DNA of 31,842 bases from contig CAYZAK010000017.1 of NCBI GenBank assembly GCA_964476445.1, forward strand, positions 1-31,842, in the 5' to 3' direction. Both the position numbers and the translations under genes were made by a program. Shown here one piece after another: positions 13,894 to 21,795 of this stretch (position 1 is its first letter; each line of letters opens with the position of its first letter). Origin of the DNA: CAYZAK01 sp964476445. GTDB lineage: Bacteria > CG03 > SLGR01 > JAGXOG01. Below the pieces are notes generated by a model. It was not told the origin of the DNA. It saw only the letters and a program-made list of their open reading frames with translations, and did no database searches.

Positions 13894-15513
13894 TTAAACC
13901 TGATTGTTATCTTCCTGCTCAAGAATTTCTATCATGACATCTACTATTCGGGGATCAAATTGGGACCCTCGCTGGTCTTTTAAATTTTGTATGGCCACTT
14001 TTTTAGGTAAAGCTTCCCGGTAAGGTCGGTTTTCCCTCATTGATACATAGGCGTCTACCACTGAAAGTATCCTGGCAAGCCGGGGAATTTTCTCCTCGGA
14101 CAACTGTTCGGGGTAACCCGTACCGTCGTAGTGTTCGTGGCGGTATTTTATGATCGGGATTATTTTTTTAAAAGCTTCTATATTTTCCAGTATTTTCACA
14201 CTGTTTAAAGGGTATTTTTTTATCTTTTTCCAGTCGTCGCCGGACAGTTTATCTTGTTTTTGGAGTACATTTTCAGGTATGCTCAGTTTGCCGATTTCCT
14301 GTATGGACGCCGAAATAAGCAAATATTCTTTTTTCTCAGGGCTAAGATTTAGGCTGTCGGATATTTTTTTAAGATATTTTTTTGAATTTTCAATATGACG
14401 ATGATAAAACTTATTTTTTGTTTTTATCGTCTCTACCAGTACATTTACCGTGGAATTCAACCATTTTTCTTTTAAAGAAAAAAGACGGGCTTTGTTTAAA
14501 GCTATGGAAGCATGGGAGGCCAGCATGGAAAGAAGTTCCTTTTGTTCTTCTTTAAACGGTTTTTGGGATTTATCTCTGGCAATTACTATTAGCCCTGTTG
14601 TTTCACCGGCAACTTTTAAGGATACCCCCATAAGCAAAATACAATTATCTCCGGTGATATCCTTAATTTGAGAGTTTGCTTTTTGTTCTTTGCTCATAAC
14701 CGTCGACCCTGTATTTATGATTTTAGATAAAATCCCTCCTTCCGGTACAATATTTTTTATCTCTTTCTTATTGTCTTTACGCCATAGTTTAAAAATGCCG
14801 GGTTCGTCTTTTAAAAATATATAACATTTTTCGGCGTTAAAAAATTCTTTTGTGTTGCTTTGGATAAGTTTAAGCAGCTCGTCTGTCTTTCTTGAAGAAC
14901 TTATCAATTCGGTAACCGAAGCCAGTTTTTTTAAAGCAAAAGTTCTGGATTTTAAAGAATCCAGCTTTTTAAACAGTTCCACCGAAGCTCCTATATGTCC
15001 CCCGATGCTTAAAAGAAATTTATTTTTATCGGATTTTAATTTTTGAGGGATATTATAAAATTCCAAAAACCCGATTTTTTTATTATTTACCCTTATTGCA
15101 ACGGTAAGGGTATTATTTATATTTTGAAGAATTTCTTTTATGGTTTTTCGGTAGCCCTTAATTGAAATTCCGGTGTCCGAGAATTTAAACTTATCGGTGC
15201 CTGCTATAATACTTTGAGCTGGGTGATTATCAGACTTAATTCTGTAGTTTCTCAGCTCAAAATTCACTTTTTTTTCTCTGGCAAAAGGGAGGTCTGCTCT
15301 GAAAGCTGCAAAATTTAAAAACTCAGAGTTCTGATAAAGAAAAACGGTTCCCCCTTGGGCTCCTATGATATCCAGCATTACCCCCAAAGTTTTATCTAGA
15401 AAACCCTTTATGCTTTCAGATTCACCGGTTAACTCATTAAGTTTTTTTAAAGTATTGTACCGGTAGTTTAAACCTCTTATGGTAGATTTAAGCAGCTTTA
15501 TGTTTTGTTCCAT
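13894..15513 (-). CDS. GAF-GAF-HD-GYP protein with degenerate catalytic site, 539 aa
   Basis: A cytoplasmic sensor-type protein. Residues 1-30 may be coiled coil, about 30-185 and 195-345 are two GAF-like domains (NTLTVAIRVNNKKIGFLEFYN; LMGVSLKVAGETTGLIVIARD), and 350-535 is an HD-GYP domain. Normal HD-GYP enzymes cleave cyclic di-GMP with HDxGK, HP and HHE metal ligands. Here HD is Gln405-Glu406 (ASIQEIGK), the HP histidine is Tyr434 (IKKYP) and the first His of HHE is Arg458 (RHEHYDGTGYP). The GYP motif and Asp487 remain. The metal centre is therefore broken, and the protein is more likely a nucleotide-binding receptor or scaffold than a phosphodiesterase. It starts 16 bases inside wecB with GGAGAG nine bases upstream, and ends 18 bases before the NikR-like gene. 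Confidence 0.88.
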   Translation of the reverse strand: MEQNIKLLKSTIRGLNYRYNTLKKLNELTGESESIKGFLDKTLGVMLDIIGAQGGTVFLYQNSEFLNFAAFRADLPFAREKKVNFELRNYRIKSDNHPAQSIIAGTDKFKFSDTGISIKGYRKTIKEILQNINNTLTVAIRVNNKKIGFLEFYNIPQKLKSDKNKFLLSIGGHIGASVELFKKLDSLKSRTFALKKLASVTELISSSRKTDELLKLIQSNTKEFFNAEKCYIFLKDEPGIFKLWRKDNKKEIKNIVPEGGILSKIINTGSTVMSKEQKANSQIKDITGDNCILLMGVSLKVAGETTGLIVIARDKSQKPFKEEQKELLSMLASHASIALNKARLFSLKEKWLNSTVNVLVETIKTKNKFYHRHIENSKKYLKKISDSLNLSPEKKEYLLISASIQEIGKLSIPENVLQKQDKLSGDDWKKIKKYPLNSVKILENIEAFKKIIPIIKYRHEHYDGTGYPEQLSEEKIPRLARILSVVDAYVSMRENRPYREALPKKVAIQNLKDQRGSQFDPRIVDVMIEILEQEDNNQV

Positions 15514-16658
15514 TGTACAGGTCTCTCCTTTTCTAAACCTAGCCGGTGTTCCAGTATGTCAGCAATCCTTTTTGACGCTTTTCCGTCACCGTAGGGATTT
15601 ACTGCTTCTGCTATTTTACTGTAAACATCTTTTTCTTCAATTAATTTACGGCCCCAGTGATAAACTGAATCACCTGAAGTTCCTATGATTTTTACCGTAC
15701 CCGATGTAACCGCTTCGGGACGTTCGGTAACTTCACGTAATACCAGAACGGGTTTACCCAACGAAGGGGCTTCTTCCTGTATCCCCCCGGAATCCGTAAA
15801 ACAATAGTAACATCGTTTTAAAAGCCAGGCCATATCAGAATAAGATACCGGAGAAATCAGTTTAAAATTTTTTATGTTTTTAAAATATTGTAGGGACAGC
15901 TTCTTAATTTCCGGATTTAAATGAACCGGATAAATAAATAATATATCTGACTTTTGTATAGCAAGACGTCTCAAACCGGAAAAGATATTCTTCATAGGTC
16001 CCCCCCAGTTTTCCCGGCGGTGAGAAGTCACCAGTACCATCTTTTTATCCTTAGGTATCCGTCTCAGTAGTTTGTTTTTAGGAACTATTTTTTTTCCGGT
16101 TATCATTTTAAGGGAGTCTATTACTGTATTACCGGTAACATATATGTTTTCGGGTTTACAGTTTTCCTTAATAAGATTATCCTTATTTCCGGCAGTGGGA
16201 GCAAAAAAATATTCAGAAAGCCCATCCGTAAGTTTTCTGTTTATCTCTTCTGGAAAAGGATTGTACTTATCGTATGTCCGCAATCCGGCTTCAATATGAC
16301 CAACGGGAATCTTATTATAATAGGCCGTAAGAGCCGCTCCTAAAGTTGTGGTGGTATCTCCCTGAACTAATACAATATCGGGATTTTCCTTTCTGAAAAT
16401 CCCCTTCAAATTTTCAACACACCGGGCTGTAATCTGCTCCAGAGATTGAATTTTATCCATTATATCTAAATCGTATTCTGGCTTTATATTAAAAAGTGTA
16501 AGTACCTGATCCAGCATTTCCCTGTGCTGAGCCGTTACAGTACTTATAACTTTTAGAGTGTTCCGGTTTTTAAGTTCCTTTACCACCGGGGCCATCTTGA
16601 TAGCTTCCGGACGGGTTCCAAATACTGCCATAATCTTCTTTTTTTTATTTATAGTCAT
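15498..16658 (-). CDS. wecB: UDP-N-acetylglucosamine 2-epimerase (non-hydrolysing)
   Basis: Interconverts UDP-GlcNAc and UDP-ManNAc for envelope polysaccharide or wall polymers. The protein has 386 residues, the normal GT-B-like size. Hallmarks: VFGTRPEAIKMAPVV near the N-terminus, VLVQGDTTTTLGAALTAYY, GHIEAGLRT, PFPEEINRKLTDGLSEYFFAPT, TGNTVIDSL, TSHRRENWGG and near the C-terminus TDSGGIQEEAPSLGKPVLVLRE-type residues. The ATG overlaps the TGA of wecA by four bases, so the two work as a pair: WecA loads GlcNAc-1-P on undecaprenyl phosphate and WecB supplies the second sugar. The gene could equally be named mnaA, the Bacillota usage. Catalytic Asp, Glu and His motifs are all present. Confidence 0.95.
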   Translation of the reverse strand: MTINKKKKIMAVFGTRPEAIKMAPVVKELKNRNTLKVISTVTAQHREMLDQVLTLFNIKPEYDLDIMDKIQSLEQITARCVENLKGIFRKENPDIVLVQGDTTTTLGAALTAYYNKIPVGHIEAGLRTYDKYNPFPEEINRKLTDGLSEYFFAPTAGNKDNLIKENCKPENIYVTGNTVIDSLKMITGKKIVPKNKLLRRIPKDKKMVLVTSHRRENWGGPMKNIFSGLRRLAIQKSDILFIYPVHLNPEIKKLSLQYFKNIKNFKLISPVSYSDMAWLLKRCYYCFTDSGGIQEEAPSLGKPVLVLREVTERPEAVTSGTVKIIGTSGDSVYHWGRKLIEEKDVYSKIAEAVNPYGDGKASKRIADILEHRLGLEKERPVQWNKT

Positions 16659-17674
16659 CTAAGTAAAGTTATTAATACGGCAATTAAACCCAGACCCGCA
16701 GTTACGGCGTATATGGTATAATCAACTTTTTTGGCATTCCAGCCTCGCTGATAAAGCAGCCGGTGATGCAGATGTTCCCGGTCCGCAGTCATAAAAGACT
16801 TATTGGTAACGATTCTTCTTATAAATGAAAAAAGAGCATCCATGAGGGGGACTCCAAATACAAGTACTGGAACTATTAAAGTCAAAGCCCCCGCTGTTTT
16901 TAATATACCCGTTATTGTAATAACTCCGGCCAGAAAACCTAAAAGTAAGCTTCCCGAATCCCCGAGAAATATTTTTGCCGGAGGAAAATTATACTTTAAA
17001 AATCCGGCCGTACTACCGCAGATAACAAGGCTTAAGACTGCGACAAACCTTAACCGATTAATAGACTCCGGCGCCGACTGTACGGTTGTTTGGTACAAAG
17101 TTATTATAAAAAAAATTAAGAAAGCTATGGATACCACCCCGCCCGCCAGACCGTCTACTCCGTCAATTAAATTTATAGAGTTTATAAAACCAGTTATCCA
17201 GATAATGGTAACAAGCATAGCGATATAAAGGGGCAACTCGGTATAAGTTCCCGAAAAGGGAAGCCGTATACTGGCAATTTTTATTCCGTACTGCATAACT
17301 ATCATGGCCACTATTATCTGACCTAACAGCTTGGTAGTAGGTATTACCCCTCTAAGATCATCTATAATACCCATTACTGTTATTACCACCGCGCCCACGA
17401 ATATGCCTTCCAGAAGTTTTAAAATCTGCCCTGAATCTCCAAATAAAAGGGTATTGAATTCCGGGAAAATTCGATTTAAAATAAAAATTGTACCGAAAAT
17501 AGAGATAAATATGGCACATCCTCCCCACAGAGGAATTTGTCGCCGGTGAATTTTACGCCCCGAGGGTTTATCTATAGCTTTAAATTTTATTGCGAGAGAA
17601 CCAAAAATAGGAGTTATGAGGAGGGTAAAAAAAACTGAGATAATAAAAGCAAGAAAATAAAATTCAACCCGCAT
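16655..17674 (-). CDS. wecA: UDP-GlcNAc:undecaprenyl-phosphate GlcNAc-1-phosphate transferase
   Basis: An integral inner-membrane enzyme that starts lipid-linked polysaccharide synthesis by moving GlcNAc-1-P to undecaprenyl phosphate. It has 339 residues with ten or eleven hydrophobic helices. Family motifs in order: IPLWGG after KPSGRKIH, MGIIDDLRGV, the catalytic NSINLIDGVDGLAGG, PPAKIFLGDSGSLLLGF, and the UDP-GlcNAc-specific HLHHRLL loop. The starting ATG has no recognisable Shine-Dalgarno and lies 29 bases after upp, separated by the AT palindrome at 17690-17703. In Bacillota the same enzyme is called TagO. The tight overlap with wecB and the upp-glyA context match Bacillota gene order. 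Confidence 0.93.
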   Translation of the reverse strand: MRVEFYFLAFIISVFFTLLITPIFGSLAIKFKAIDKPSGRKIHRRQIPLWGGCAIFISIFGTIFILNRIFPEFNTLLFGDSGQILKLLEGIFVGAVVITVMGIIDDLRGVIPTTKLLGQIIVAMIVMQYGIKIASIRLPFSGTYTELPLYIAMLVTIIWITGFINSINLIDGVDGLAGGVVSIAFLIFFIITLYQTTVQSAPESINRLRFVAVLSLVICGSTAGFLKYNFPPAKIFLGDSGSLLLGFLAGVITITGILKTAGALTLIVPVLVFGVPLMDALFSFIRRIVTNKSFMTADREHLHHRLLYQRGWNAKKVDYTIYAVTAGLGLIAVLITLLR

Positions 17675-17703
17675 TTTTAGGTAGGTAAAAAAAATGCATT
17701 TTT

Positions 17704-18339
17704 CTATTTAGTCCCAAAAATTCTGTCCCCGGCATCCCCAAGCCCGGGAAGAATATAACCGTGTTCATCAAGACGCTCATCAACGGCGGCGGTAAATATC
17801 TCCACCCGGGGGTGATGTTTTCGGACTTCTTCAATACCTTCGGGCGAGGCCACCAGGCACATAACTTTCATGTTTTTAGCGCCTTCTCTCTGGCAAGTAT
17901 CCAGGGTTTCTACCATGGTATGTCCTGTAGCCAGCATGGGGTCAATTAACAATACCAGCCGGGATTGTCCAATACTCTCCGGGAGCTTGTGGTAATATTC
18001 TACGGCTTCCAGAGTATCCGGTTCCCGGTACATACCGATGTGCCCGACCCTGGCCCGGGGAAGAACGTCAAGTACACCGTCCACCATACCTATACCCGCC
18101 CTTAGAATAGGTACCAAAACTATACCGGACTGATCTATTTTAACTCCTTTAGCTTTTATATTAAGAGGAGTCTTTACATTTACATTTTTTACTTTCAGAT
18201 TACGGGTAACTTCAAATACCATAAGAGTAGCCAGTTCTTTAAGTAAAGCTCTAAAATCTTTACTTTGGGTTTTAATATCTCTCATCATAGTTAGTTTATC
18301 CTGAATTAAAGGATGTTTTACTACGGTAACTTTTTTCAC
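17704..18339 (-). CDS. upp: Uracil phosphoribosyltransferase
   Basis: Salvages uracil to UMP with PRPP. It has 211 residues, the usual length. Clear family segments are VVKHPLIQDKLTMMRD, FEVTRNL, VPILRAGIGMVDGVL, HIGMYREPDTL, the PRPP loop LIDPMLATGHTMVETL near residues 130-145, and the C-terminal PGLGDAGDRIFGTK that contacts uracil. The start codon is GTG, with GGAGAG six bases upstream. It follows glyA by 28 bases and precedes wecA by 29, the order common in Bacillota. No feature suggests altered function. Confidence 0.97.
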   Translation of the reverse strand: MKKVTVVKHPLIQDKLTMMRDIKTQSKDFRALLKELATLMVFEVTRNLKVKNVNVKTPLNIKAKGVKIDQSGIVLVPILRAGIGMVDGVLDVLPRARVGHIGMYREPDTLEAVEYYHKLPESIGQSRLVLLIDPMLATGHTMVETLDTCQREGAKNMKVMCLVASPEGIEEVRKHHPRVEIFTAAVDERLDEHGYILPGLGDAGDRIFGTK

Positions 18340-18367
18340 TGGTCTCTCCTTTTTTGTTTGGGTTATA

Positions 18368-19609
18368 TCAAATAGTAAAATTCCGGCATAGCTTTTGAAC
18401 TTCTCTAAAAGTGTCTTTTATTTTATCTTGTTTTGGTTTTTTCAGCAATCCGGCAATTAATTCGCCTACTTTTTCAATTTCTTTTTTACCTAGGCCCCGG
18501 GTTGTTAAAACCGGGGTTCCCAAACGCAATCCTGAAGTTACCAGCGGTTTCTCAGGATCGTAGGGTATGGTATTTTTATTTCCTACTATTCCCGCCTGCT
18601 GGAGAACTTTTTCAGCTTTTTTGCCGGTGATTCCCAGGGATCTTAAATCTGCTAAAATAAGATGGGTATCCGTCCCGCCGGTTACCAGGGTTATTCCTTC
18701 ACTCTTTAAAGTTTTTGCCAGAACCCGGCAGTTAGAAACTACTTTTTTTATATAATCCCTAAAATTATCATTTAAAACTTCTTTAAAACAGACTGCTTTA
18801 GCCGCTATTACATGCATCAGAGGCCCCCCTTGAGTACCGGGAAAAACAGATCGATCTATTTTAGGAGCCAGCTCTTCGGTGCACATAATCATCCCTCCCC
18901 GGGGGCCTCTTAAGGTTTTATGGGTAGTGGTAGTCACAATATCGCAGTACGGAACCGGGTCAGGATGCTCCCCCTTAGCCACCAGTCCGGCAATATGGGC
19001 TATATCGGCCATAAGATAAGCATCTACTTTATCGGCTATATCTCTGAATTTTTTAAATTCTATTTTCCTGGGATATGCCGATGTTCCGCAAACAATTAAA
19101 TCCGGATTGTTCTTTACGGCTATATCCTCTACACGGTTAAAATCTATGAAACTGTTTTCCTTATCCACGCCGTAGGGAATAATATTAAAATATTTACCGC
19201 TGAAATTTAACGGATGACCGTGAGTTAAATGTCCCCCGCAGGAAAGATCCATACCCATTATTTTATCCCCTATATCTAATACTGCCAGATATGAGGATAT
19301 ATTGGACTGACTCCCGGAATGAGGCTGAACATTTACATGTTCGCAGTTAAAAATATCTTTGGCTCTTTTAATAGCTAAATTCTCAGCAGTATCCACATTT
19401 TCACATCCGCCGTAGTATCTTTTACCCGGATATCCTTCAGCATATTTATCAGTCAGCCGGGATCCCATTGCCTGGATAACTGCTTCGGAAGTATAATTTT
19501 CTGACGCAATCATTTCCAGATTATTAGCCTGTCTTTTGTATTCCCGGGCAATTGCCCCGTAAACCTCGGGATCTTGATCTTTTAAAGTTTTCTTACTATT
19601 TAAAGTCAT
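18368..19609 (-). CDS. glyA: Serine hydroxymethyltransferase
   Basis: PLP enzyme that converts serine and THF to glycine and 5,10-methylene-THF, the main one-carbon entry. It has 413 residues, standard for bacteria. Motifs: NLEMIASENYTS, YAEGYPGKRYYGGCENVD, NVQPHSGSQSN, LTHGHPLNFSGKYF, DIAHIAGLVAKGEHP, and the PLP lysine Lys231 in VTTTTHKTLRGPRGG. The C-terminal VTSGLRLGTPVLTTRGL is also intact. Its ATG overlaps the end of the phosphatase gene by 14 bases, with AGGAAAG eight bases upstream. Its product is the substrate of MetF, encoded in the same window but in a separate transcription block. In many Bacillota rpiB lies just upstream of glyA; it is missing here. Confidence 0.98.
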   Translation of the reverse strand: MTLNSKKTLKDQDPEVYGAIAREYKRQANNLEMIASENYTSEAVIQAMGSRLTDKYAEGYPGKRYYGGCENVDTAENLAIKRAKDIFNCEHVNVQPHSGSQSNISSYLAVLDIGDKIMGMDLSCGGHLTHGHPLNFSGKYFNIIPYGVDKENSFIDFNRVEDIAVKNNPDLIVCGTSAYPRKIEFKKFRDIADKVDAYLMADIAHIAGLVAKGEHPDPVPYCDIVTTTTHKTLRGPRGGMIMCTEELAPKIDRSVFPGTQGGPLMHVIAAKAVCFKEVLNDNFRDYIKKVVSNCRVLAKTLKSEGITLVTGGTDTHLILADLRSLGITGKKAEKVLQQAGIVGNKNTIPYDPEKPLVTSGLRLGTPVLTTRGLGKKEIEKVGELIAGLLKKPKQDKIKDTFREVQKLCRNFTI

Positions 19610-20072
19610 TTATTAATCTTTCCTTTATTTTTCTTATATATCCATTAATCTCCTTAAAAGCTTTTCGATAAGCTTTCAGACCCTGACCTATTGGATCGGA
19701 GATATCTTTTTTTTCCTGGCCCGCAAATTCGCTTAAAAGAAATATTTTATCTTTATAGTCTGGAAACTTACTGGTTAAAATTTTTTTATGTGATTCAGTC
19801 ATGACCAGTATTAAATCAGATTTTTTCATTATTTTTTTGTTTATCCGGGTTGGAGTATGGTCTGAATAATCCAGATCATTCTCCTCCATAACTTTTGCCA
19901 GGTCTCCAAAAATTGAATAATGGGACATAGCTCTGGTGCCGGCTGAACCAGCATTTATTTTATCTAATCCGGTACTATTGTCAATTATATTTTTAAAAAT
20001 GCCTTCGGCCATCACGCTTCTACAGGTATTGCCCGTACACACAAATGTTATTTTTTTTAATTTCTTATTAAT
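19596..20072 (-). CDS. Low-molecular-weight protein tyrosine phosphatase
   Basis: A cytoplasmic phosphatase or arsenate-reductase-like enzyme of the YwlE/Wzb family. The active loop is V-C-T-G-N-T-C-R-S (CX5R) with the nucleophile Cys12 if translation starts at 20072, and the general acid Asp lies in ISDPIGQG near the C-terminus. An internal GTG at 20042 would remove the first beta strand and place the catalytic Cys at residue 2, so it is unlikely to be the true start. No ATG, GTG or TTG is available further upstream. The best start is an ATT codon, eight bases after GGAGGA, inside the last codons of tsaC. That gives 158 residues, the normal size. In the TsaC-YwlE-GlyA order the YwlE orthologue is a protein-arginine phosphatase in Bacillus, but I cannot show that specificity here. 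Confidence 0.87.
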   Translation of the reverse strand: MNKKLKKITFVCTGNTCRSVMAEGIFKNIIDNSTGLDKINAGSAGTRAMSHYSIFGDLAKVMEENDLDYSDHTPTRINKKIMKKSDLILVMTESHKKILTSKFPDYKDKIFLLSEFAGQEKKDISDPIGQGLKAYRKAFKEINGYIRKIKERLINDFK

Positions 20073-20587
20073 TTTTCTTCTCCTCCGCTTAAATCAATTA
20101 TCCGGGACGGTTTGCCGGTATAGTCCTGGTTAAAATTAACAACCATATCTACTTTGTTTTTTATATCCCTGGGTACATTTGTTACCCCAGGTGAGGCGTT
20201 TTCCCCGGAAACGTTGGCACTGGTCGCGCACAGGGGACCGGTTAATTTCATTATTTTTAGAACCGGTTTACAATCCGGCATTCTCACCCCTATAGTCTCC
20301 TCTTCCCTGGTATTTAAAATAAAGGTAGTAGCTCCCGGCCACTCTTTTTTTAATCTTTTTTTAATCTGCTCTGTCTCTTCTACCCAGGTCCATACCGATT
20401 TTATATCCGGTACCAGCAGGGCCAGCGGTTTGTCCATACTTCTTTTTTTGATGTCATAAATACGTCTGATACCTTCTTCATTTCCCGGTTTGGTACATAT
20501 GCCCGCTACCGTATCGGTTGGAAGTATAATCACTCCGTTTTTATTTAAAATTTTAGCTACTTTTTTGATTTTTTGATTACTTTTCAT
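20057..20587 (-). CDS. tsaC: L-threonylcarbamoyladenylate synthase
   Basis: Makes threonylcarbamoyl-AMP from threonine, bicarbonate and ATP for the t6A modification of ANN-decoding tRNAs. It has 176 residues: only the YrdC/TsaC catalytic domain, without the Sua5 C-terminal extension found in many Bacillota. Motifs: GVIILPTDTVAGIC, IYDIKKRSMDKPLALLV, WPGATTFIL, IGVRMPD, and TGPLCATSANVSGE with the conserved SANxSG loop. The start is an ATG at 20587; the nearest AGGA is 14 bases upstream. The last codons overlap the probable ATT start of the phosphatase gene. The short form makes tsaC the better symbol than sua5. Confidence 0.93.
   Translation of the reverse strand: MKSNQKIKKVAKILNKNGVIILPTDTVAGICTKPGNEEGIRRIYDIKKRSMDKPLALLVPDIKSVWTWVEETEQIKKRLKKEWPGATTFILNTREEETIGVRMPDCKPVLKIMKLTGPLCATSANVSGENASPGVTNVPRDIKNKVDMVVNFNQDYTGKPSRIIDLSGGEEKLIRN
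20081..20086 (-). promoter_or_regulatory. Shine-Dalgarno supporting an ATT start
   Basis: GGAGGA on the minus strand lies eight bases upstream of the ATT codon at 20070-20072, in the reading frame of the phosphatase. It sits inside tsaC. It is the main evidence for the non-canonical start. Confidence 0.6.
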
Positions 20588-20617
20588 GATAAATTGTTTT
20601 TTCCTTTCTGTATTATA

Positions 20618-21787
20618 CTAGGTTAAATAATGAGCGTTTATCCTTACATACTCCGGACTTAAATCACATGTATACGCCAGGGCTTCCCCGTCGCCGGTCC
20701 CTAAATCTACCGTTAACTTAAACTTAGAACCCGAAAGTATATTTTTGATCTGTTCAAAAGTCTTTTCAAATATCTGTCCGTTTTTTATCCAGAGTACTCC
20801 GTTTAAATATAAGTTAAATCTTTTAGTATTTACTTTAATATTATGAGCCCCCAGCGCACTGACTACCCTGCCCCAGTTTGGGGAGGCACCGTAAAAAGCA
20901 GTTTTGCACAGCAAAGAGCCGGCTAAAGCTTGAGCTCCCCGGTGGGCGGTACTATTATCCGGAGCTCCTTTGATTTTAATTTTAACTAATTTAGTAGCGC
21001 CCTCGCCGTCAGAGGCTATCTCCTCTACAGTGGTGGTACACAGACGCTTTAAATGATTAAAAAATTTTTTATAATTCCCTGATTCTGTTTCAATCATCCG
21101 GTTCCCCGCTTTTTGGGTTGAGGAAATAAAGACAGTGTCGTTAGTACTGGTTTCACCGTCAATATTTAAATTATTGAATGTTAACCGGGTAACCTGTTTT
21201 AAACTTTTAGTTAACATTTCTTTTGTAATGTTTAAATCCGTAAAAATAAATACCAGCATAGTAGCCATATCCGGGTTTACCATCCCCGATCCTTTGGCAA
21301 TAGCACATAGTTTAATATCTTTATCGTTTATAGTAAAATTAGAGCTAAATACCTTAGAATGGGTGTCGGTAGTTAAAATAGATTCAGCAAATTCATAAGG
21401 TTTTATCTTTTGCTGTTTAGTCTGGGACACTATGGAGTCTAACTGTCTGTCTGATACAGTTGGGATTTTTCCTATCGCCCCAGTTGAGGCGACCAGAATA
21501 TCTTCTTTTTTTATATCCATTTTTGAACTCAGGCCGGTTATCATTTCCTCCATTTTTATTTTGCCTTTTTCTCCGGTGGCTGCGTTGGCGTTACCCTTAT
21601 TAACCAGAATAGCTTTATGTTCGGAACGGTCAATGTTTTTTCGAGAATAAGATACCGGGTGGGCGGCATTTTTGTTTGCGGTAAAAACTCCTCCGGTTAT
21701 CATACCTCCGGGAGTATGTATGAGAGCCAAGTTTTCGCCCTGTTCGGACATCAGTCCGTTTATAATGAATCCCCTTGGAAAGTCCAT
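20618..21787 (-). CDS. argJ: Ornithine acetyltransferase / N-acetylglutamate synthase
   Basis: Transfers acetyl from N-acetylornithine to glutamate and so recycles the acetyl group in arginine synthesis; many forms also use acetyl-CoA. It has 389 residues. The self-cleavage site is Ala175-Thr176 in GSGMVNPDMATMLVF, where Thr becomes the N-terminal nucleophile of the beta chain. Other landmarks are GVFTANKNAAHPV, LVNKGNANAATGEKG, VASTGAIGKIPT, INIDGETSTNDT-type residues, SDGEGATKLVKI and PNWGRVVSALG. It follows argC by eight bases without a strong Shine-Dalgarno. No argB or argD follows. Whether it is mono- or bifunctional cannot be told by sight. Confidence 0.96.
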   Translation of the reverse strand: MDFPRGFIINGLMSEQGENLALIHTPGGMITGGVFTANKNAAHPVSYSRKNIDRSEHKAILVNKGNANAATGEKGKIKMEEMITGLSSKMDIKKEDILVASTGAIGKIPTVSDRQLDSIVSQTKQQKIKPYEFAESILTTDTHSKVFSSNFTINDKDIKLCAIAKGSGMVNPDMATMLVFIFTDLNITKEMLTKSLKQVTRLTFNNLNIDGETSTNDTVFISSTQKAGNRMIETESGNYKKFFNHLKRLCTTTVEEIASDGEGATKLVKIKIKGAPDNSTAHRGAQALAGSLLCKTAFYGASPNWGRVVSALGAHNIKVNTKRFNLYLNGVLWIKNGQIFEKTFEQIKNILSGSKFKLTVDLGTGDGEALAYTCDLSPEYVRINAHYLT

Positions 21788-21795
21788 TTTTTTTA

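Noticed and set aside
16803..17228. Plus-strand open frame of 141 codons
   Set aside because: It is antisense to wecA, whose motifs are clear. Its composition reflects the complement of membrane codons.
17690..17703. 14-base AT palindrome after upp, followed by T residues
   Set aside because: It has no loop and almost no GC, so it is a poor intrinsic terminator; wecA follows within 30 bases.
20612..20617. TATAAT string just upstream of tsaC
   Set aside because: No -35 element at 16-18 bases and no TGn extension. It may be a weak promoter but the evidence is too thin.
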